Source: Rheum nobile
Lineage: Eukaryota; Streptophyta; Magnoliopsida; Caryophyllales; Polygonaceae
Direction of reading: 5' to 3'
DNA length: 64,000 nucleotides
NCBI GenBank assembly: GCA_027886185.1
Contig: WOAB01000833.1
Span: 208,501-272,500, forward strand
The number at the start of each line of letters is the position of its first letter. Position 1 is the first letter of the stretch. Shown here piece after piece: positions 42,542-52,129 of the stretch. The notes under the pieces are model-generated. The model saw only the letters and a program-made list of their open reading frames with translations. It was not told the DNA's origin and did not search any database. The translations under genes were made by a program, and so were the position numbers.

Positions 42542-45388
42542 ATGAGGGAGGAACACGCTGCATTCATGCGCACCATGGAGGATAAATGGAGGACCACGCC
42601 GGGCGTCTCCTCCGTCCAAGGCCAAGGAGGGTCTTTGCCGCAAGCAAGTGCCGGCACCTCCTCCGTGCTAGGCCTTGCGCCGTGGGGTGATCAACTCTCG
42701 GTGCCCATGACTACTTGGCCGTTGCCAACTCCGGGAGTGACCAATCATGCCTTGACCGAGGGCTTCCAAGGGCATGCACATCACATGAGCACTACAAGGG
42801 AAGAATATGCTTCTTCTAATTTTTCATTGCCTTTTGCTCCTACTACTATGCCTTTTAGATCTAACCATGCAGATTCCGGATTAAGGCTTGGAGAGCAATC
42901 GAAAATGCAGCCCAATGATATCCCTAGGTCTCAAGGACCCTTGCTCCATCCCCTAAGGAGTGCGCCAAGCCGAGGCGGAGCGTCCCAAGGACAAGGACAA
43001 GGCGGCTACATGCCCTATGAACCACGCGGCACCGGCGGCAATGGCAACCAATACCCGGCCAATTTAGAGCAACCTCGACCACATGGAGTAAAATTGGAGG
43101 TACAATGCTTTGGTTTAAATTGTGAGCCCGAGGTATATCTTGATTGGGAACAAAAGGCCGATCAAATATTCCAGTACTATAACTACTCGGAAGCTCAACG
43201 AGTAGCTATAGCTACAATCAAGTTTGAGGGATTTGCCTATCAATGGTGGCTTGGGGACAAAGAGGAACGAGAGTTCCATGGACACCCCCAAGTGACCACA
43301 TGGCAAGAGCTCAAACGGGCTCTTAGAGATAGGTTTGTTCCAAATGACTATGCCGAGAGGGTTCATGAGAGATTGGAACAATTTGAACAAGGGAATAAAA
43401 CCCCGGATGAGTTCTACATGGAGCTAAAGATCTTGGTCTTTAGGTCCGAACTTAGAGTTCCCGAAGGGTATCTTATTTCTAAGTTCATTAACCATCTCAA
43501 TAGTGAACTCAAAGCGGTCGTGAGTAAGCAACATTTTCCTCGTGGGACGCCTATGGAAGAAGTGCTTCATTATACTAATCGTATGTATAAAGCATTATCT
43601 TCTAGACGCCCCCAAGGGAATAGCTCACGCCCTTGGAAAAGTCCCAAAGGAGCATTACCTGCACCTAGACGCTTGGAACCGACTAGGGGTGACAATCCTA
43701 GTCACCCTAGACGAGAATTCCCTAGTAAAGTCCAACCCCAACGAAAGGAGGGTGAGGACCAAACAAGGGACATCAAGTGTTACAAGTGTCTAGGAAGAGG
43801 GCACTATGCCCGGGATTGCCCCTCAAAAAGGCAAGTTCTACTTAATACTCAAGGAGAGTACGAATCCGAGGATGAGTATGAGTATGAAGTAGAGGTTGTT
43901 GAGAATGAGGAGGCCGAGGAGGAGGAGATGCATGTTGTTGCAGCCCATGGGGACTGTTTTGTGGCTAAAAAAGTGCTTATAGCCTCGGAGGGATCAAGTG
44001 TGCCTAGCCAACGGGAGACCATCTTCCATACTAGGTGCACTATCAATGGCAAAGTATGTAGTATGATAATTGATGGGGGGTCATGTTGCAATATCATTGA
44101 CCAAGAAGTAGTGTCTAGGTTCAACCTAAGCACTACTCCTCACCCACAACCCTACACACTTTGTTGGTTGAATTCTGACACCCCTCTAAAGGTTAAGGAG
44201 CAAGCCATAATCAAGTTCTCAATTGGTGGCTATGAGGATGAGGTTTTGTGTGACGTGTTGCCTATGACTGTGTGCCACCTTCTCTTGGGAAGGCCATGGC
44301 AGTTTGATAGAGGCGTGATACATCAAGGGGTGAGCAATGAGTATTCCTTCCATTTACGTGGGAAAAGGATTACTCTCCATCCCTTAGCTCCTCATGAAAT
44401 CATGGCTGACCATGTGGCTAGGGAGCAATGCAAGACCCAAGCTAAGAAGCATGCCAAAGGTAAGAAAATGGCGATTGGGGGCAAGGGAAGTGCCTCTAGT
44501 CATATGCTCTTAGCTAGGTCTAAGGAAGTCATTCAAGAGTTCAAGAGTGGGGAGTTCATTGAGTCTTGCCCCTATGTGATAAAACACAAGAAGGGAAAGG
44601 ACAATGTGGTGGCGGATGCCCTATCAAGGAGGTACACTCTATTGACCATATTAGATGCAAAGTTGCTTGGTTTCACTTTTATGAAAGACTTATATGCTCT
44701 TGATTCTGATTTTTGTGCTATAGTAGCCGCATGTAAGTCTAAGGGAAGTGAGGGTCAATTTTACTTGCATGATGGATTTTTGTTCAAAGGTCATAGGTTG
44801 TGCATTCCTAAGGGCTCCATTCGAGCTATACTTGTGCAAGAAGCACATGGGGGTGGGTTGATGGGGCACTTTGGTGTCCTTAAGACCTTACATGTGCTTA
44901 GAGAGCACTTATTTTGGCCTAAGATGCTAAGAGCGGTTGAGAAGCTTTGTGCTTCTTGTACTACTTGTATGCGTGTTAAGGCCAAAATGCAACCCCATGG
45001 TCTCTACTCTCCATTGCCAATCCCTAAACTACCTTGGGAAGACATTTCCATGGACTTTGTTTTGGGGTTGCCGCGGTCTAAGAGAGGGAGAGACTCCATT
45101 TTTGTAGTGGTAGATAGGTTCTCCAAAATGGCACATTTCATTGCATGCCATAAGACCGGTGATGCATATCATGTTGCTAACCTTTTCTTTGATCATGTTG
45201 TGATATTGCATGGAGTTCCTAGGTCCATTGTGTCGGACCGAGATGTTAAGTTCCTAAGCTACTTTTGGAAAACTCTTTGGGCTAAGCTTGGAACTAAGCT
45301 TCTTTTCTCTACTACTTGTCGCCCTCAAACGGATGGCCAAACCGAGGTGGTCAACCATACTCTTTTGTGTTGCTTAGAACTATATTGA
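42542..45388 (+). CDS. Element H gag-protease-integrase, single frame with RT-RNase H deletion
   Basis: About 948 codons from ATG 42542. Order: gag N-terminus, gag core (VKLEVQCFGLNCEPEVYLDW, AYQWWLGDKEER, LRDRFVPNDYAERV), CCHC knuckle CYKCLGRGHYARDC near 43778, acidic linker, protease (IIDGGSCCNIID near 44067, LLLGRPWQFD), then LLARSKEVIQEFKSGEF. At about 44560 it jumps to SCPYVIKHKKGKDNVVADAL, the end of RNase H, followed by integrase: the zinc-binding region (EAHGGGLMGHFG, CASCTTCMRVK) and a DDE core (MDFVLGLPRSKRGRDS, VSDRDVKF, DGQTEVVN). The frame closes at a TGA near 45386 because of a frameshift at about 45365. RT and most of RNase H (roughly 1.2-1.5 kb by comparison with element A) are missing without loss of frame. 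Confidence 0.92.
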   Translation: MREEHAAFMRTMEDKWRTTPGVSSVQGQGGSLPQASAGTSSVLGLAPWGDQLSVPMTTWPLPTPGVTNHALTEGFQGHAHHMSTTREEYASSNFSLPFAPTTMPFRSNHADSGLRLGEQSKMQPNDIPRSQGPLLHPLRSAPSRGGASQGQGQGGYMPYEPRGTGGNGNQYPANLEQPRPHGVKLEVQCFGLNCEPEVYLDWEQKADQIFQYYNYSEAQRVAIATIKFEGFAYQWWLGDKEEREFHGHPQVTTWQELKRALRDRFVPNDYAERVHERLEQFEQGNKTPDEFYMELKILVFRSELRVPEGYLISKFINHLNSELKAVVSKQHFPRGTPMEEVLHYTNRMYKALSSRRPQGNSSRPWKSPKGALPAPRRLEPTRGDNPSHPRREFPSKVQPQRKEGEDQTRDIKCYKCLGRGHYARDCPSKRQVLLNTQGEYESEDEYEYEVEVVENEEAEEEEMHVVAAHGDCFVAKKVLIASEGSSVPSQRETIFHTRCTINGKVCSMIIDGGSCCNIIDQEVVSRFNLSTTPHPQPYTLCWLNSDTPLKVKEQAIIKFSIGGYEDEVLCDVLPMTVCHLLLGRPWQFDRGVIHQGVSNEYSFHLRGKRITLHPLAPHEIMADHVAREQCKTQAKKHAKGKKMAIGGKGSASSHMLLARSKEVIQEFKSGEFIESCPYVIKHKKGKDNVVADALSRRYTLLTILDAKLLGFTFMKDLYALDSDFCAIVAACKSKGSEGQFYLHDGFLFKGHRLCIPKGSIRAILVQEAHGGGLMGHFGVLKTLHVLREHLFWPKMLRAVEKLCASCTTCMRVKAKMQPHGLYSPLPIPKLPWEDISMDFVLGLPRSKRGRDSIFVVVDRFSKMAHFIACHKTGDAYHVANLFFDHVVILHGVPRSIVSDRDVKFLSYFWKTLWAKLGTKLLFSTTCRPQTDGQTEVVNHTLLCCLELY

Positions 45389-45935
45389 GGACTAACTTGC
45401 GCAGGTGGGAGGATAGCTTGTCCTTCATTGAGTTCGCCTACAATAGGACGGTCCATTCGGCAACAAGAAAGACACCCTTTGAAGTGGTCTATAGGCGCAA
45501 CCCCACAACACCACTAGAGCTCTTACCCTATGCTATCAAGGAGTGAGAAAGCAAAGAAGGTGCGGATGAAGCTACAAGGATTAAGAAGTTGCACGAGGAC
45601 ACGAGGTTGCAACTTGAGAGGAGGACCGACCAATACAAGAAGCATGTGGACAAGGGGCGAAAGGCAGTAATTTTTGAACCGGGTGATCTAGTGTGGTTGC
45701 ACCTAAGGAAGGAACGCTTCCCATTGCTCCATAACTCCAAACTCAAGCCAAGAGGCAACGGACCCTTTCAAGTGCTTGAGAGGATCAATCACAACACCTA
45801 CAAGCTTAATCTTCCTCCTAACTTTGGTGTACATGATGTTTTCAATGTCTCTGATTTGATGCCTTATTGTGTGCAGGATGAAAATGACCAAGAAGAGCTG
45901 GATTCAGGGTTGAATCCCTTTCAAGAGAGGGAGGA
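45389..45935 (+). pseudogene. Element H integrase C-terminus, in shifted frames
   Basis: Continues as LLRTILRTNLRRWEDSLSFI, EFAYNRTVHSATRKTPFEVV and, after a TGA near 45545, VFEPGDLVWLHLRKERFPLL and SKLKPRGNGPFQVLERI, the GPF-type C-terminal domain, then VFNVSDLMPYCVQDEND. No chromodomain follows; the tail runs into the 3' LTR. AGAGAGGGAGGA at 45924-45935 is the polypurine tract. Confidence 0.88.
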
Positions 45936-46946
45936 TGATGTGACCCTGCCACATCAAGGCCAAGACACCAAGGACAACCAAGGCGCCGCCGAGGACGTGG
46001 ACGCCGAGGAGCTCTCCATGGGCACTATGGAGGACCCGGAGCTGGATCAAAGCACGGAGCATGTGGTGGACACACTTGGAGTTGGAGATGGCCAAGACAT
46101 GTATGGGAGAGCCAAAGCCAAAGCAAGGCATTTGCCAAGACAAGGCCAAGTCGCCGGCCGCGCCGGGCACAAGTGTCTCCAAGGCCAACACTCAAGATGA
46201 CAAGGCAATTCCCGGCACCATCACAAGGTCTAGAGCTAGGGAGCTTCTCCAAGATCTCCATAAGGGTCTGGCATGCCAAGCCACCCTAAGCCATGCCGGG
46301 CCTGCCCTGGTGCTTTGCCTATAACAAGGCGTCGGCGAGCACGGCGCTAGCGGCAAGTAAACTTCAAAGAAGGGCGCCGAGCCACCTGTACCACTTTGAT
46401 CGGCGCTCCAACCACCTTGGGCTGGCTCATTTAGCCCACCATCATGGGCCCAAGCCTTGGCCAAGAGGATCTTTAATGTGCTTGATGAATTTGACATTTG
46501 AAGTTAATAAGTTACCTAAATTGGACATTTCGGTAGTAAATTTAGGGTTTAGTTTTATGCATGGCTTTTGACATTTCTCTTAGGCGTTCTTGCCTTTTTT
46601 GTAAGCCTATATATAGGCTCTTTGAAAGCTGAAAAGCCCACGTAAGAATACACAAAATTGCTTTGCCAAATCTCTCTTGCTTTCTCTCTAATCTCTTACG
46701 TCCAAAAACTCTAAGTGTGCCGAGTGAGTACATCTCTCACACTTCTTCTCCCCTTTCACTTCTGCAAGCATATCTTCTTCCCTCTATAAGAAGACCGTGT
46801 GTGCCTACTATCCCCCACAACTCCGCCATCATCCCACCTACGAGCCTCCGTCACGCCGTCGTCCATCCGAAAACCCTAATTGGCGACTCCATCTCCATCG
46901 ACGAGCAAAGCTTGCACTGTGGCTTCACGATCCTTTGATCTTAACA
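45936..46946 (+). repeat. 3' LTR of element H
   Basis: 1011 bp; matches the 5' LTR with few changes and a small number of short indels (for example near 46115). Followed by the duplication TTTCC. Confidence 0.95.
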
Positions 46947-46951
46947 TTTCC

Positions 46952-48454
46952 TTTCTCTCTGAAGGATTCGGCCAATGATTGGTTCTACTATTTGGCCCCA
47001 GAGAGCATTGATACGTGGGAAAAGATGAAGAAGCCTTTCTTGGAGAAGTACTTTCCTGCGACGAAGCTCAACAGCCTGAAGAGGAATATCAGCAACATCG
47101 AACAGCAGGCTGTTGAAACTTTGTATGAGTACTATGAGCGATTCAAGAGGCTGATCTCTAGCTACCCCTACCATGGGTATTCAAATCAAGACCTCGTACT
47201 TTATTTGTACGGAGGTCTACTTGACGACGAGCGTCGTATGGTGAATGGAGCCTGTGGGGGAAACATCTTGAACAAGACGCCAGTTGAGGCGTTTGAGGTT
47301 TTCTTTGAGCTATCTGAGGGCTCAAGACAGTTCAGTAAGAGGGCGAGCGCCCAATCAGTCAAAGCTACAGAGTCTCAGCCATCACCCTCGACATTATCTG
47401 ACATAGCTGAGATAAAGGCGATGATGAGGAGCTATTTGATGAAGGGTGGCCAGCAGCAAGTCAAATCTTGTGGGATATGCTATGACACAACGCATCCTAC
47501 CGATGCATGTCCCATGCTGCAGGAGCCCACTGCTGAGGTGAATGCTATTGGAGGATATGGCCCTTCAAGGCCAAGATATGACCCGTACTCCAACACATAT
47601 AATCCATAGTGGAGAGATCACCCCAATCTGAGATACGGGAATCAACAGAGTACTCCTCAGGGCCAGGAAAATCAAGAGTATCAACAGAGACCTCCACAAT
47701 TCCTAACACGCCCACAACAACATCAACGGCCTAGGGGTCAACAATAACAACAATTTCGAGCTCCATTTGATCAAACACCCCAAGGCCAAATCTCAAGTTC
47801 ATCTATGTCCAGTGATAACCAGATCAGGGCCCTCACCCAGAGCATTTCGACGTTGGCAAGCACGATGCACCAACAAAATCAAGAGATGATCCAGCAACAT
47901 ACAAAACTCGCTCAGATTGTTTCCACGTTGGTCGACACCGTGATCCAACAGAATCAAGAAACGAAGTCTAGTATTCAAATTTGGAGAAGCAAGTGGGGTA
48001 GATCTCCATCGCAGTGAGAAGACTGGAAGCCCGGGATTCGGGGAAACTACTATCTCAAATGGTAGTCAACCCGAGAGAGAACGTATGTGCCATGACGCTG
48101 AGGAGCGGAACACAAGTGGAGGAAACCCGAGCACAACAGAAAGAAATCGGCGACCGTGGAACAGAAGGTCGCAATCATGGATTGGCTATTGACGAGGAGG
48201 AGAAAATTGACGCTCTTTCGCGACCGCGGACGGCTTTCCGCGATCGCGGAATAATCTACTCTGAAGAGGAGCTGTTTGATGATTTTCCGCGACCGCGGAC
48301 AGAATTCCGCAATCGCGGAAAACTCACTGGAGACAAGGACATGATCGTAGAGGATCTGCGACCGTAGAGAGAAAATCGTGATCGCGGAAAAAGCCCTGGA
48401 GCTCCAGATCATCTCGAGTACAAGGAACTATTTGAGACCTTCAGCAACTGCGAG
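46952..48454 (+). pseudogene. Athila-like gag, second part
   Basis: Resumes at the H insertion point: FSLKDSANDWFYYLAPESID, then EKYFPATKLNSLKRNISNIE, YEYYERFKRLISSYPYHGYS, NQDLVLYLYGGL and the zinc-binding CGICYDTTHPTDAC near 47470, then NAIGGYGPSRPRYDPYSNTY. A TAG at 47607 interrupts NP-WRDHP; another stop near 47745 stands in a Gln run (CAA to TAA). A frameshift near 47975 precedes LEKQVG and MTLRSGTQVEETRAQQKEI. From 48150 the coding strand is rich in repeated F-R-D-R-G type peptides that come from TTCCGCG...CGCGGAA palindromes. Gag is clearly inactive as a single protein. Confidence 0.85.
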
Positions 48455-49075
48455 GTGAACATCCCTTTACTCAAGCTGGTAAATAGCATCCCCCACTATG
48501 CTAAATTCTTAAAGGAGCTATGCACAATAAAGAGGAAGAAGGCAGTAAAAGAAAATAAGAAGGTGAAAGTCAGTGAGAATGTATCCGCTATGCTGCAAAA
48601 GCGATTGCCCAAGAAATGTAGTGATCCGGGCATGTTCACTATTCCCTGCAAGATAGGGGGCACAATGTTCGACAAAGCTTTGCTAGATTTGGGTGCCTCC
48701 ATCAATGTGTTGCCTCTCTCGCTGTACGAGGCTTTAGAGGTCGGGCCATTAGAGAAGACGGGGATTGTGATCCAGCTGGCTGACAACTCATATGTGTACC
48801 CCAAGGGAGTGGTGCAGGACGTGCTGGTGCAAGTGGACAAGTTGATATTCCCTGCAAACTTCTTTGTGATGGATACGGGGCAGGATAAGAATGCAACCCC
48901 TATGATGTTGGGAAGGCCGTTTATGAACACGGCGGGCACAAATATTGATGTGAGCAGCAGTTCGCTCACGATGGAATTTGACGGGGTGAGGGTCAGTTTT
49001 AACATCGACGATGCAAAGAGGCACCCTCCAGATGGATACCCCAAGTGTTCAATTGAGTTGAATGATCCAAGTTGA
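48455..49075 (+). CDS. Athila-like aspartic protease region
   Basis: An open frame of 206 codons: NIPLLKLVNSIPHYAKFLKE, then PKKCSDPGMFTIPCKIGG, the catalytic ALLDLGASINVLPLSLYEAL (D-L-G-A-S is normal for Athila-type proteases), VVQDVLVQVDKLIFPANF and MMLGRPFMNTAGTNIDV. The codon at 48455 is ATG-like context only; it is the tail of gag-pro. After the stop at 49075 no RT follows, so this is where pol was lost. Confidence 0.85.
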   Translation: MNIPLLKLVNSIPHYAKFLKELCTIKRKKAVKENKKVKVSENVSAMLQKRLPKKCSDPGMFTIPCKIGGTMFDKALLDLGASINVLPLSLYEALEVGPLEKTGIVIQLADNSYVYPKGVVQDVLVQVDKLIFPANFFVMDTGQDKNATPMMLGRPFMNTAGTNIDVSSSSLTMEFDGVRVSFNIDDAKRHPPDGYPKCSIELNDPS

Positions 49076-50453
49076 GTGGGAGAGCACCAAGTCGAGCCAC
49101 GACAATAACTAAGGCGCTGCTCGGGAGGCAACCCGAGGTATGTATTTCTTTCTTGTCGTTTCATTCCATGTCTTTAGTTTTCGTTGTTTTATTTTGTCTT
49201 GTTTCATTTTGTTTCGTTTTGTTTTAGACTAACATGCAGGTAGGGGACCCGAGAAAAAAATCGAAGATGGTGTTCACTGCACACCAGAAACATTTCCGCG
49301 GGCGCGGAAAATTTTCCGCGATCGCGGAAATCCCACTGTAAGTCCCCTGACCTGAAAAAAAACAATAAAAAAAAATCCGAAAAGAAAAAGTTCTACCAAA
49401 GGCCAGCTGTCCGATTTCTACATGGAGAGATGGTGCGCATCATGCTGCCAAGGAGGAGACATTCGCCCTACATTTTTTATTTGGCACCGATGATGGCCCG
49501 ACATTCGACAACTGAGGAAGAGGAACACCAGAGCCCACACCACGATTACATCTGGGCTCCGCTATGTGTTCGTTGAAGGCCGTGCAGCCCCGATTTCTTT
49601 GATACACCACTACACCTTACAGTGGATTCTTTTTGGTTGCATGGTGGAGTTTGTTTTGATAACCGCTGCAACACCAGCGACATGTGCTTTCATTGTTCTA
49701 CCGTCAGCGACAACTTCCGTGTCCAAGCTAACTCGGCGACGGTTGTGAGTATTTTTTGTCTTTCCCTGTGCTTCATCCTTTTTGTTATTCATTACATTGA
49801 GGACAATGCAATGTTTAAGCATGGGGAGTGTTCTATACTTGCTAGTCGTTTGAGGTGAAAAAAAAAAGGTCAAAAAATTGAAAAAAGACAGAAAATAAAA
49901 TCCTAGGATAAGTCAAAAACCCGAAAGGGCGGCTTAGGTAATAAGCAGGTGGCTTGGACCATCATTAGGCTGGGGTAATAATTGGTCAAGAGTGACGTGA
50001 GCTTTATGTGAGCACATCTATTGGAAAATGAAATGAGTGGCTTGGTGAAAACCCGAAAGGGCGCCTTGGCAAAATGAGTGAAAAGAAGAAGAGTGATTAT
50101 TAGGATTCCTCATTTTTCCTAGCTTGGTGACATAAGAAGAGGTGATATAAGGAGGATTTGGGTAGGTCACTCTGGGAGGTATAAGAAGATAGATGGAGGC
50201 TATGATTAGATTTTTATTCACTCTATGGTGTTCGGGATAAGCTTAGGGGAAGTACTCTGCTTTCCTTTAAGCTTGGTGTTGTGTTGTATGATGTGTTGAG
50301 CTTATTGTGTTGGTGCCTTGGAGTTTCAAGTTTAGGTGCAATTATTAGTGGAGATGATTTTTATGTGCTTCCTGAGACCTTGGGGATTTGATTGAAGGAG
50401 TAGGTTTACATTAGCTTACTCGAGGACGAGCAAGGTTTAAGCATGAGGGAATT
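49076..50453 (+). other. 3' non-coding region of the Athila-like element
   Basis: Begins with GGCGCTGCTCGGGAGGCAAC, a segment that in Athila elements follows pol. Contains two adjoining GC palindromes at 49293-49330, then a long T/A-rich stretch. AACCCGAAAGGGCG occurs twice (about 49918 and 50048). No convincing envelope-like gene remains; ORFs are short. The polypurine region before the LTR (AAGCATGAGGGAATT) is at about 50438-50453. Confidence 0.6.
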
Positions 50454-51841
50454 TGATCAGCGCTACTTTGTAGTGCATATCTAGGAGTTGTTACCGGTAT
50501 TTTGGGTATCATTTGGAGATGTTTAGAGCGTTATTGTAGAGTTTGGAGTTGAGAAGTAGAAGTGTATAGATGGTGGTTTGGAGGAGCTTAAAAGATGACA
50601 TTAAGAAGATGAGAAGAAAACCACTTGAGAAGACCGAAGAGAGGACGAAGTTCAGAAGAGAAGAGGAGCCACATCGACAAAACCGCGATCGCGGACGAGC
50701 AAGCCTTGGTCGTGGAAAAGTCGAGAGCTCGAGAGGAGAAAAAGGAATTTTCCGTGATCGCGGAATCTGTAGCCGCGATCACGGAAATATGCATCAGGCG
50801 CGCCGCGGGTTTCGTCCGAAGTTTCTTTATTTCGTTTTCTTTTAGTTTCAAAAGGAATTTTCCTTTTCGTCAAGTGGTTTCAAAAGGAATTTTCCTTTTC
50901 GTCAACTGAATCTCAAAAGGAATTTTCCTTTTCTTTTAGTTTCTTTATTTCGTTTACATTATTTTATTTCCTTTTAAGACTAGTTTTGTTATCTTTTTAG
51001 CTTTAGGTTTAGCTAGGTTTTCTATTTAACCTAGTTTCCCTATCATAGTTTTTATCATCGTTCAGCATTCAGTTTGAGATTCAGTTTTCCATTCAGTATT
51101 GTTTTTCCTTTGAGACTATGAAGAACTAAGCACCATTTGCTTAGTCCGACAATTGAAGCCTTCATTTGATTCATGATTGTGAGGTTATAACTCTATTTCA
51201 TATTCCTTTGGATTATATCTTTTCTCTTGAGCTTATTCTTATTGATTCTTATTGATTTGATTAGCCTGGATAGCTAGTTGATATTAGTAATTGTCTATTG
51301 TTAGGGTTTGGAAATTTCGGGTTGAAATTCCTTATCTTGTGTAGCATCCATGATATTCTAGGACTGGTAGGACTAGTTTATTATGAAAGAGAATTGATTA
51401 TGTGCTAAATGCTGCGAAAAATCGGTGTTATATGTATCATGGTTAATTCCTATGCTCTATGATGTTGTTGTTCTAAATCTTGATAGTTTCTCGTGCGTTC
51501 AATAGTAAGGGTTACCTGGACTGGTAGGACTGGTAACTATTTCAGAATAGGGACATGAATAATCAAAGGAAGGAATAGAAATAATCTAGGACCAATCAAT
51601 CATATGAATGGTGGATATTTGTTTGGCTAAGTGTTTTCCCCAATTGATTACAACCTTTATTTTAGTTTATTTTGTTTATTGCAAACCAACCAATAAAACC
51701 CCCCTTTGTTACTTTGGCATATTAATTCGCATAAAGAAAGATAACTCCTCCCTGTGGGATTCGACCCTTGCTTGCCTTTGCTACTTGTTTAGGTTTGTTT
51801 AGGATTTTTTTGATTAGACACCACGACTTTAGCCTCTATCA
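50454..51841 (+). repeat. 3' LTR of the Athila-like element
   Basis: 1388 bp, 89 bp longer than the 5' LTR. Most of the excess is a threefold repeat of CAAAAGGAATTTTCCTTTTC at about 50848-50935. GC palindromes at about 50690-50790 match those of the 5' LTR with CG to TG/CA changes. Confidence 0.95.
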
Positions 51842-51846
51842 ATAGC

Positions 51847-52129
51847 ACTTTATTATAAAAAGAGCTATGATTTTTTACATTTCCTGCTTTCATTATGCTC
51901 CTACACCCGACCATTTACCACTGTTAGCAAATTTAATAGAAGCAAAATTTCATAAAGTCAACCCTATATAATTTACTAAGAAAGTAATTTTGTAAATAAA
52001 ATACTCCAAAATAGGAATACAAGGTACATGGACCCATTTTATATACAATACCTTACAAAATAGATATACCGTATACCAAATACTTTGTCTATATTCTCTA
52101 ACAAAATGGAGTAGTATATCTTACAAAAT
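51847..52129. other. CACTA element F sequence resumed after the Athila insertion
   Basis: Starts with one more copy of the F subterminal repeat (TAGCACTTTATTATAAAAAG), then AT-rich sequence with no gene. Joins the FNR fragment. Confidence 0.55.

Larger units (their letters stand above)
40477..46946 (+). mobile_element. Gypsy element H, non-autonomous (RT and RNase H deleted), 6.47 kb
   Basis: LTRs 40477-41493 (1017 bp) and 45936-46946 (1011 bp), ends TGATGTGACC...TCTTAACA, flanked by the 5-bp duplication TTTCC (40472-40476 and 46947-46951). Primer site TGGTATCAGAG at 41496. The interior has gag, zinc knuckle, protease and integrase, but the protease is joined directly to the end of RNase H. 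Pol runs into the 3' LTR. Related to but distinct from elements A, B and C. The insertion is in gag of the Athila-like element. LTRs are very similar, so the insertion is among the younger events here. Confidence 0.95.
33885..51841 (+). mobile_element. Athila-like LTR retrotransposon, non-autonomous, with two nested insertions
   Basis: LTRs at 33885-35183 and 50454-51841, flanked by the 5-bp duplication ATAGC (33880-33884 and 51842-51846). The primer site is tRNA-Asp type. After removing the CACTA at 35388-40222 and gypsy H at 40477-46946, the interior is leader, gag, protease and a long 3' region, about 9 kb including LTRs. RT, RNase H and integrase are absent: after protease the sequence goes straight to the conserved GGGAGGCAACCCGAGG segment. 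Athila-type elements with pol deleted are known as non-autonomous derivatives; whether this one was a family in its own right is open. Element D (1-3894) belongs to the same family. Confidence 0.93.

Noticed and set aside
45760..46330. Chromodomain at the end of element H or element A pol
   Set aside because: After the GPF-type domain neither has the aromatic cage or fold signature of a chromodomain; only the TR-x-A motif tail is seen.
49566..49858. Possible envelope-like gene remnant downstream of the Athila protease
   Set aside because: Only short frames without a signal peptide, transmembrane pair or known wording; the region is better left as 3' non-coding sequence.
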